A stretch of 53,257 bases of DNA from JBFFXF01 sp041569895 (lineage in GTDB: Bacteria > Planctomycetota > UBA8108 > JACQVS01), in contig JBFFXF010000008.1 in NCBI GenBank assembly GCA_041569895.1, forward strand, positions 1 through 53,257, in the 5' to 3' direction. The notes under the pieces are model-generated. The model was not told the origin of the DNA. It did no database searches and saw only the letters and a list, made by a program, of their open reading frames with translations. Positions within the stretch are counted from its first letter, which is position 1. Each line of letters starts with the position of its first letter. A program made the translations under genes and the position numbers. This document shows, piece after piece, positions 20,201 through 27,186 of the stretch.

Positions 20201-20216
20201 TGGAACGCGGTGTGCA
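20201..20216 (+). promoter_or_regulatory. Candidate sigma-54 (-24/-12) promoter of the nap-like operon
   Basis: TGGAAC-GCGGT-GTGCA has the invariant GG and GC exactly ten bases apart, and differs from TGGCAC-N5-TTGCA at two positions. It lies 50 bases before the first gene of the nine-gene operon. A sigma-54 activator gene is encoded at 47208-48608. Confidence 0.4.
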
Positions 20217-20265
20217 TGATGCGGGAAGTCGGAGCCCAGTCCGTGGTTCCGGGAATGGGGGTCGG

Positions 20266-22182
20266 ATGTCGCTGGCGAACGTCGAGGTCGAAATCCCCGA
20301 CGACGGGTACTGGCGGCGGCAGATCAAGTGCCAGGACGCGTGTCCGGTCGGCACCGATGCGCGCGGCTACATCCGCGCCATCGCCCGGGGCGACTTCGAG
20401 GAGGCGTACCTCATCGCGCGCGCCCCGAACCCGCTCGCCAGCATCTGCGGGCGCGTCTGCGGAGCGCCCTGCGAGGCGGCGTGCCGGCGCGGGTCGATCG
20501 ACCAGCCGATCTCGATCCGCGCGCTGAAGCGGTTCGTCACGGAGCGATTCGGCCCCGAGGCGTTCACCGAGTCGACGCTGAAACCGATCGAGCTCCTTCG
20601 AGGAGTGCTCGCTCGCGCCACGCGGCGCGAGTGCCGCAGCGAGGAGGAGCTCGCCGCGCTGTCGATGGTCCTCGGCGACTTCGACGGGCCGCGCGCCCGC
20701 GGTGAGAAGGTCGCGATCATCGGCTCCGGACCCGCCGGGCTCGCCGCGGCGCACGACCTCGCGCTGATGGGACTGCGTCCGGTGGTGTTCGAGATGGAGC
20801 CGGTGCCCGCCGGCATGCTCGCGGTCGGCATCCCCGAGTACCGCCTGCCGAGAGCGCTCATCGAGGCCGAGGTCGAGGTGATCCGCGCCCTCGGCGTCGA
20901 GTTCGTCTGCAACACGAGGGTCGGCGAGGACATCACGCTCGAGGAGATCCGTCGCGACCACAGCGCGACGATCATCGCGGTCGGCGCCAAGCGGTCGCGC
21001 CGTTTCCCGCTGCCGGGCAGCGACGGCCCGGGCGTCATCGGCGGCGTCGAGTTCTTGCGGGACGTGTCGCTGCGCAACCGCTCGGAGTCATCGACGCTGA
21101 GGCAGCTCGGCAGCCGCGTCATCGTCATCGGCGGCGGCAACGTCGCCTTCGACGTCTCGCGCACCGTGATCCGGCAGACCGGCTACGACGTCTCCAGGAG
21201 CGCGCTGCGCCAGAGCGGCGTTCGCGAGGTGCACCTCTGCTGTCTCGAGAGCGTCGACGAGATGCCCGCCGACGACGTCGAGATCCTCGAGGGCCACGAG
21301 GAGGGCGTCCACCTGCACACGTCGCTCGGACCGATCGAGGTCCTCCGCGACGAGGAGGGCGCCGTACGCGGGGCGAAGTTCAAGCGCTGCACGCGTGTCT
21401 TCGACAACGGCCGCTTCGCGCCGCTCTTCAACGAGGCCGACCAGACGATCCTCGAGGCGGACACGGTCGTCTGGGCGATCGGGCAACAGCCGGACGTCTC
21501 GTTCGTCGGCGACGACTCCGGCGTCGAGGTCAATGAGCGCGGCGCCATCACGAACGACCCGGCGACGCTCGCCACCACGGCGCCGGACGTCTTCGTCGCG
21601 GGCGACATCGCATACGGACCGAGGCTGCTGATCGATGCCGTCGCCAGCGGCAAGAAGTGCGCGCGGAGCGTCTACCGGTTCGTCGCCGGCAACGTGCTCG
21701 CGCCGCGACTCGAGACGCGCCAGGTCGACATTCCCGACTATCACCGCGAGCGCGATTACGAGAAGCTGCCGCGAACGGCGATCCCGACGCTGACGGCCGC
21801 CGAGCGTGTCGGCAGCCAGGACACCGTGGTCGAGCGCGGCTACGAGGAGCTCGAGGCGGTCACGGAGGCCTGCCGGTGTCTCGACTGCGGCGTCAACACG
21901 GTCTTCGATTCCGAGGAGTGCATCCTCTGCGGCGGGTGCGCGGACGTCTGTCCCGAGCTCTGCCTGCGGCTCGTCTCGTGCGACCGACTCGCCGGCGATC
22001 CCGGACTCGCGGAGGTCCTCGGCCGGCGTTTCGGCGACGTCGATCTCGCCGACGTGTCGGCGATCGTCAAGGACGAGGAGAAGTGCATCCGCTGCGCGCT
22101 CTGCGCCGAGCGCTGCCCCGTGGGAGCGATCACCATGGAGCGATACTGTTTCAGTCACCAGTGGGAGGTCCCCGCGAGCTGA
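20266..22182 (+). CDS. GltD-like Fe-S flavoprotein, NAD(P)-type oxidoreductase subunit
   Basis: The product is 638 residues from the ATG at 20266, which has GGGGGT upstream. The N-terminal Fe-S region has CQDACPVGTDARGYI and CGRVCGAPCEAACRR. The FAD site is VAIIGSGPAGLAAAHDLALM and a second Rossmann site (NAD(P)H) is VIVIGGGNVAFDVS. Two ferredoxin-type clusters at the C terminus are CILCGGCADVCPELC and CIRCALCAERCP. It resembles the small subunit of glutamate synthase, but no large subunit is present. In anammox planctomycetes, similar NAD(P)-oxidoreductase subunits are encoded with Rieske/cytochrome b complexes. Here it is followed 14 bases later by a Rieske gene. Likely role: link the bc-type complex to NAD(P)H or ferredoxin on the cytoplasmic face (inference). 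Confidence 0.88.
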   Translation: MSLANVEVEIPDDGYWRRQIKCQDACPVGTDARGYIRAIARGDFEEAYLIARAPNPLASICGRVCGAPCEAACRRGSIDQPISIRALKRFVTERFGPEAFTESTLKPIELLRGVLARATRRECRSEEELAALSMVLGDFDGPRARGEKVAIIGSGPAGLAAAHDLALMGLRPVVFEMEPVPAGMLAVGIPEYRLPRALIEAEVEVIRALGVEFVCNTRVGEDITLEEIRRDHSATIIAVGAKRSRRFPLPGSDGPGVIGGVEFLRDVSLRNRSESSTLRQLGSRVIVIGGGNVAFDVSRTVIRQTGYDVSRSALRQSGVREVHLCCLESVDEMPADDVEILEGHEEGVHLHTSLGPIEVLRDEEGAVRGAKFKRCTRVFDNGRFAPLFNEADQTILEADTVVWAIGQQPDVSFVGDDSGVEVNERGAITNDPATLATTAPDVFVAGDIAYGPRLLIDAVASGKKCARSVYRFVAGNVLAPRLETRQVDIPDYHRERDYEKLPRTAIPTLTAAERVGSQDTVVERGYEELEAVTEACRCLDCGVNTVFDSEECILCGGCADVCPELCLRLVSCDRLAGDPGLAEVLGRRFGDVDLADVSAIVKDEEKCIRCALCAERCPVGAITMERYCFSHQWEVPAS

Positions 22183-22196
22183 CGGGAGGACGAGCC

Positions 22197-22688
22197 GTGC
22201 CCCAGGATCCGTCGACCAGTGAACGCTTCAAGCCGCCCGAGACGCGACGCGACTTCCTCGGCATCGCCGCGGCGTGGTCGGCCATCTGCGCCTTCGCAAT
22301 GGCGCTGATCGGCGCGCTGCGATTGCCGATGCCGTCGGTCTTTCCGGAGTCCGACTCGCGCGTCAAGCTCGGCCCGCCGTCGAGCTACCCGCCGGGCTCG
22401 AGCACGTACCTCCCCGCGCACCGTCTGTGGATCTTTCGCGACGAGCGCGGCTTTGGCTTTCACGCGCTCTCGGCCGTCTGCACTCACCTGGGGTGCGTGG
22501 CGGGCCGCGACGAGAGCGGTGGCTTCTTCTGCCCCTGCCACGGCTCGCGTTTCGATGAAGACGGCAATGTCCTCGGAGGACCGGCGCCCCGAGGGCTGAT
22601 CTGGGTCGAGCTCGGCCTCTCTCCCGAGGGCGAGCTCGTCGCGGACACGCTCAGGGAAGTCCCGGCAGGAACGGTCTTCGTGGTGTAG
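22197..22688 (+). CDS. Rieske 2Fe-2S protein of a bc-type complex
   Basis: The 163-residue product starts at a GTG with GGGAGGA six bases upstream. It has an N-terminal membrane anchor preceded by a twin-arginine-like ETRRDFLGIAA, then the Rieske fold with both cluster-binding boxes: CTHLGC (preceded by ALSAV) and CPCHGS. It accepts an electron from quinol at the positive-side quinol site of cytochrome b and passes it to a cytochrome c. Size and motifs are complete. It lies between the GltD-like subunit and cytochrome b, which starts 12 bases downstream. Confidence 0.95.
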   Translation: MPQDPSTSERFKPPETRRDFLGIAAAWSAICAFAMALIGALRLPMPSVFPESDSRVKLGPPSSYPPGSSTYLPAHRLWIFRDERGFGFHALSAVCTHLGCVAGRDESGGFFCPCHGSRFDEDGNVLGGPAPRGLIWVELGLSPEGELVADTLREVPAGTVFVV

Positions 22689-22700
22689 GGGTCGATTGCC

Positions 22701-24308
22701 ATGGCCGACACGAAGTTGACGCGCAGGACCGACGACGCGACGGCGCCCGGGCGAGCTCGACCACAGGAGCGCAACGGCGGCAACGGCGCGCTCGCCGAGT
22801 TCCTGCGCAACCTGAAGACGACGCCACGGGAGTTTCGCGACTCCGTCATCCGCCACGGCCGTCCGAGCTCCGACCGCGCCAGGTCGCAGACCGTCTTCAC
22901 CAACTTCTTCATGCACATCCTGCCCGTGCGCATGCATGTGCACTCGATCAAGGCGGCGACGACGCTCGGCCTCGGCGTCATGACGTTCGTCCTCTTCGTC
23001 ATCCTCTGCTTCACCGGCGTGCTGCTGATGGTCTACTACAAGCCGTCGGTCGATCAGGCGTACGACTCGATGCTCGACATCTCGAACGTCGTGCCGACCG
23101 GCCGCTGGATGCGGAACGTCCACCGCTGGGCGGCGCACGGCATGGTCGCCTGCGTCATCCTCCACATGGCGCGCGCCTTCTACACGGCGGCGTACAAGCG
23201 GCCGAGGCAGTTCAACTGGGTGGTCGGCATGATCCTCTTCGTGCTGACCCTCGGGTTGAGCTTCACGGGATACCTCCTGCCGTGGGACCAGCTGGCGTTC
23301 TGGGCGGTCACCATCGGCGCCAATATCGCGCAGTCGCCGCGCGAGATCACGGACGCGATCGGGATCACCGCCTGGTTCGACGTCGGCGGCGCGCAGAAGG
23401 AGCTCCTCCTCGGCGCGCACTACGTCGGCCAGGAGGCGCTGATCCGCTTCTACGTGCTGCACGTCATGGTGCTGCCCCTGCTGACGTGCATCTTCATCGG
23501 CATCCACTTCTGGCGCATTCGCAAGGACGGGGGTCTCGCGCGTCCGAGCTGGGCGGACGCGGAGGAGGCAGCGCCCGCCACCAGCGGCGCCCCGGCGCCG
23601 CTCAAGAGCTACGGGCTGATGGCGCTGATGAAGGACCGCACGCCGGCGGTCAACCTCGATCCACGCAACACCGTCACCACCTGGCCGAACGCCATGTACA
23701 TCATCGGCGCGGTCAGCATGGTGACCGTGTTCGTCATGGTGCTCCTCGGCGCGCTCATCGACGCACCGCTCAAGGAGCAGGCGAATCCCGCCGTGCCGGA
23801 GAACCCCGCCAAGGCGCCGTGGTACTTCCTCGGCCTCCAGGAGCTGGTCTCGTACTCGGCCTTCATGGGCGGCGTCGGAATCCCGCTGATCGTCGTCCTC
23901 GGGCTGGCGCTGGTGCCGTACCTCGATCGCGAGCGCGAGGAGCCGGGCGTCTGGTTCGGCGGGCGGCGCGGTCGGCGGGTGGCGCTGGTGAGCGCCATCT
24001 TCGCCGCCGTCGTGGTGATCGGGATGCTCTGGTTCACCGTCACCTTCGGCTGGTTCCGGAACTGGGAGGCGACGGCGCGCATCCCGCAGATCGTCATCAC
24101 GTTCATCAATCCGGGGACGATCTACGTCGCCCTCTTCGCCGCGTGGTCGATCGCCGTCGTCCGTCGCACGGGATCGACGCGGATGGGCGCGGTCGCCCTC
24201 TTCACGTGCTTCCTGATCGGGTTCGTGATCCTGACGTACTTCGCGACGGTCCACCGCGGACCGAACTGGGACTTCTACTGGTCGCAGGCCGACTGGCCGG
24301 CACACTGA
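22701..24308 (+). CDS. Cytochrome b of b6 type fused to a subunit IV-like part
   Basis: The 535-residue product has an N-terminal b6 core with heme histidines in VHRW and VILH (14 apart), then in VLH and GIH (15 apart). The 15-residue spacing is the b6/f type. The motif LPWDQLAFWAV is typical of cytochrome b6. The C-terminal half has the quinol-site motif as PWYFLGLQEL in place of PEWY, followed by four membrane segments. An N-terminal cytosolic extension of about 80 residues precedes the first segment. It is the membrane core that oxidises quinol and bifurcates its electrons to the Rieske protein and the b hemes. It is followed 13 bases later by the deca-heme gene. Confidence 0.95.
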   Translation: MADTKLTRRTDDATAPGRARPQERNGGNGALAEFLRNLKTTPREFRDSVIRHGRPSSDRARSQTVFTNFFMHILPVRMHVHSIKAATTLGLGVMTFVLFVILCFTGVLLMVYYKPSVDQAYDSMLDISNVVPTGRWMRNVHRWAAHGMVACVILHMARAFYTAAYKRPRQFNWVVGMILFVLTLGLSFTGYLLPWDQLAFWAVTIGANIAQSPREITDAIGITAWFDVGGAQKELLLGAHYVGQEALIRFYVLHVMVLPLLTCIFIGIHFWRIRKDGGLARPSWADAEEAAPATSGAPAPLKSYGLMALMKDRTPAVNLDPRNTVTTWPNAMYIIGAVSMVTVFVMVLLGALIDAPLKEQANPAVPENPAKAPWYFLGLQELVSYSAFMGGVGIPLIVVLGLALVPYLDREREEPGVWFGGRRGRRVALVSAIFAAVVVIGMLWFTVTFGWFRNWEATARIPQIVITFINPGTIYVALFAAWSIAVVRRTGSTRMGAVALFTCFLIGFVILTYFATVHRGPNWDFYWSQADWPAH

Positions 24309-24321
24309 CGCAGTCGACGCC

Positions 24322-27186
24322 ATGGACAACCGACACGTACGGACGATGAAGATCGTGCTCCTGGTGAGCTCGCTCGCATCGTTGGCGCTTCTGGGCGGGA
24401 TCGCGTACCACGAGAACTTCCTCGGCGAGTGGCGCGACGTGCAGCGATGGTACCGCGACCTCCTCGTTCGCACCGCGGACGACGACCGCGCCCGTCGTTC
24501 GGCCGCCGCGTTCCGGATCGAGCACAAGCAGGCGTACCTGGTCGATCTCGACCGCGTCGACCGCTGCACGACGTGCCACCTCGGCGTCGAGAACCCCGCG
24601 ATGGCGAAGGCTCCTCTGCCGCTGTCGACGCACCCCGGCGACCACCTCGCGCGACATCCCGTGCAGCGCTTCGGCTGCACGGTCTGCCACCAGGGTCAGG
24701 GGCGGGTGGTGTCGCGGGACGAGGCGCACGGCTGGGACCGCGACGGCGAGCCCGTCCCCCACGTCGAGACGCCGATCCTCCGCGGACCGGCCGTCTACAC
24801 GAGCTGCGGACGCTGCCACTACGAGACCGACCTCTTCGGCGGCGTCGACGACCTCTACGCGAGCACGCCGGGCTCGCCGGCACCGATCGACGCCATCACG
24901 CTGACGGGCTCGCTTCCGGGCGCCGCGGAGATCGCCGCCGGCAAGCGTCTGATGGTCGAGTCGGGCTGCCTCGGCTGCCACAAGTATCGCGGGCGCGGCG
25001 GCACGCTCGGGCCCGACATCACGTACGTCGGCGACAAGACGCGCCACGACTTCGATTTCAGCCACGTGCGCGGCCCGCACACCGTCGAGCAGTGGCTTCA
25101 CGAGCACTTCCTCTACCCCGCCGAGGTCTCTCCCGGGACGACGATGCCGAGCATGGGCTTCACGCCGCGCGAGGCGCGCCAGCTGACGCTCGCCATGCTC
25201 GCCCAGCATCGCAAATCTGCCCCGGCTTCCCACCGGCCGCGGCCGATCCTGGCGAGCGCGACGCGTCCGTCGCCGGTGCGCGGCGAGACCCTCTATGCGA
25301 TGTTCTGCTCGTCGTGTCACGGCAAGCAGGGCCACGGCACGACGATGCGGTCCGGTCTCTGGCCGCGCGATGCCGATCCGTGGGGACACGACTGGGACTC
25401 GCGGGAGATCGTCGTCGAGCAACGCGGCGAGATCGAGGTGCTGGTGCCGTCGCTGAACCATCCGGACACGCTCGCCGTGGCGAGTGACGAGTATCTGCGC
25501 CGGGTCATCGCGCACGGACGCCCCGGGACGAAGATGATCGGCTGGGAGGGTGAGGGAGGCCTCACCGAGGACGAGATCACGCTGCTCATCGACCACCTGC
25601 GGAGCTGGAACCCGGCGGCGCCCGAGCCGTCGGAGGTGAGCTCCTCGCGCGGGGACGTGCGTGTCGGCCGCGCCCTCTACCGCGCCAACTGCGCGTCGTG
25701 CCACGGGGTGGACGGCGAGGGCGGCATCGGCGTGTCGTTGAGGTCGCCGACGTTTCTCGCCATCTCCTCGGACGATTTCCTCCGCGACACGATCGTCCAT
25801 GGACGTCCGAACACAGCGATGCCGGCGTGGCGGGAGTTCTCGGCGCAGGAGCTCAGCGACATCCTCGCGTTCATGCGCGAGTGGCAGCCGGGGCGCGCCG
25901 AGACGGGCGAGGTGCTCGCGGCCGTGGCCCGTCCCGGCGCGCGCGACGCGATGGTGACCATCGGGCGGACGCTCTACCGCGCCAACTGCGTCATGTGCCA
26001 CGGCGCGAGCGGTGAGGGCGATCTCGGGCCGTCGCTGAACACGCCGGAGTTCCTGTCGGTGGTTCCGGACGAGTTCCTCGCGCGCACGCTCGTCGAGGGG
26101 AGGCCGGGCACGGCGATGCCGTCGTGGCGCCACCTCTCGAGCGAGGACGTCGCGGCGCTGGTGCACTCGATACGCGCGTGGCAGACGGCGCCATCGAAGA
26201 CGGAGAGCTGGCACGCCGAGCCGGTCGCGCGCGGCGATCCGACGACCGGCGGCCTCATCTACCGCCAGATCTGCTCGAGCTGCCACGGTCTCGACGCCGA
26301 GGGCGCCACCGGGCCGCAGCTCGGCAACCCCGTCTTCCTCGCCAGCGCCACCGACCGCATGCTCTTCGAGTGGATCGCGCGCGGCAAGTCCGGCACCGAG
26401 ATGCGCGGCTTCCAGAAGGGGCTCCAGGGGATCGCCGAGCTCGGCCAGCGCGAGATCGAGGACGTCGTCGCCTACCTGCGCTCGCTCGAGCGCGTCGACG
26501 CGTCGACTCCCCCCCGCCGCGTCGCGAAGTCCCCGCACGGCCGCCCGGAGAAGGGCGCCGTCCACTACGCGACGGCCTGCGCGGGCTGCCACGGCGATCA
26601 CGGCGAGGGCGCCAGCGGGCCGGCACTCTCGAACCCGGCGTTCCTGCGTCACGCCTCGGACGGCTTCCTGATGGCGACGCTCGCCCTCGGACGGCGAGGC
26701 ACCGAGATGCGGCCGGTGAAGCGGGGGCCGCAGTCGATCCTCGAGCTCTCGAGCGACGAGGTCAATGACATCGTCGCGTTCCTGAGGGAGTGGGAGTACG
26801 CGCCGCCCTTCGACCCGGCGACCGGCATCCCCCACCGGTTCGTGGTGCCGTGGGACCTCGCCCGCGGCCGGAGTCTCTACGAGTCGAATTGCGCCGGCTG
26901 TCACGGCGTCGAGGGCAGGGGCGCGTGGGCGCCCGAGCTGCGCAACGAGGGCTTCCTGGCAGCGGCGACCGATGGCTTCCTCCAGGCCACGATCGTGCGC
27001 GGACGCACCGGAACGGCGATGCGGGCGTTCGGCCGCGGCGGCCACGGCATCTCCGAGCTCCCGCCGGACGACGTCGACGACATCGTCGCGTACATCCGGT
27101 CGTGGTCCGAGAGTGCCCCGTCGCCGATGACGATTCCCGCCGAGAGGTCGATCGTGACGGACACAAGGAGATCGAGTGATGAGTGA
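24322..27186 (+). CDS. Membrane-anchored cytochrome c with ten CxxCH motifs, five in a tandem array
   Basis: The 954-residue product has one N-terminal membrane segment (MKIVLLVSSLASLALLGG). Four CxxCH motifs lie in the first quarter (residues about 82, 119, 162, 216) and one at 329. Five class I-like modules of about 100 residues follow, each with one heme (455, 555, 650, 752, 856). Each module has the pattern YxxxCxxCHGxxxEG, then a GRxGTxM loop holding the probable methionine ligand, then a closing helix ending like DIVAFLREWE. It would pass electrons from the Rieske/b complex through the periplasm, probably to the NapA-like enzyme whose gene overlaps its end by 8 bases. No napB is present, so it may replace NapB (inference). 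The array points to repeated internal duplication. The ATG at 24346 is an alternative start. Confidence 0.92.
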   Translation: MDNRHVRTMKIVLLVSSLASLALLGGIAYHENFLGEWRDVQRWYRDLLVRTADDDRARRSAAAFRIEHKQAYLVDLDRVDRCTTCHLGVENPAMAKAPLPLSTHPGDHLARHPVQRFGCTVCHQGQGRVVSRDEAHGWDRDGEPVPHVETPILRGPAVYTSCGRCHYETDLFGGVDDLYASTPGSPAPIDAITLTGSLPGAAEIAAGKRLMVESGCLGCHKYRGRGGTLGPDITYVGDKTRHDFDFSHVRGPHTVEQWLHEHFLYPAEVSPGTTMPSMGFTPREARQLTLAMLAQHRKSAPASHRPRPILASATRPSPVRGETLYAMFCSSCHGKQGHGTTMRSGLWPRDADPWGHDWDSREIVVEQRGEIEVLVPSLNHPDTLAVASDEYLRRVIAHGRPGTKMIGWEGEGGLTEDEITLLIDHLRSWNPAAPEPSEVSSSRGDVRVGRALYRANCASCHGVDGEGGIGVSLRSPTFLAISSDDFLRDTIVHGRPNTAMPAWREFSAQELSDILAFMREWQPGRAETGEVLAAVARPGARDAMVTIGRTLYRANCVMCHGASGEGDLGPSLNTPEFLSVVPDEFLARTLVEGRPGTAMPSWRHLSSEDVAALVHSIRAWQTAPSKTESWHAEPVARGDPTTGGLIYRQICSSCHGLDAEGATGPQLGNPVFLASATDRMLFEWIARGKSGTEMRGFQKGLQGIAELGQREIEDVVAYLRSLERVDASTPPRRVAKSPHGRPEKGAVHYATACAGCHGDHGEGASGPALSNPAFLRHASDGFLMATLALGRRGTEMRPVKRGPQSILELSSDEVNDIVAFLREWEYAPPFDPATGIPHRFVVPWDLARGRSLYESNCAGCHGVEGRGAWAPELRNEGFLAAATDGFLQATIVRGRTGTAMRAFGRGGHGISELPPDDVDDIVAYIRSWSESAPSPMTIPAERSIVTDTRRSSDE

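Noticed and set aside
20041..20265. N-terminal extension of the GltD-like gene to 20041
   Set aside because: The extra 75 residues are Arg/Pro/Ser-rich without family similarity. The ATG at 20266 has a ribosome site and fits the family start; the extension would also cover the candidate promoter.
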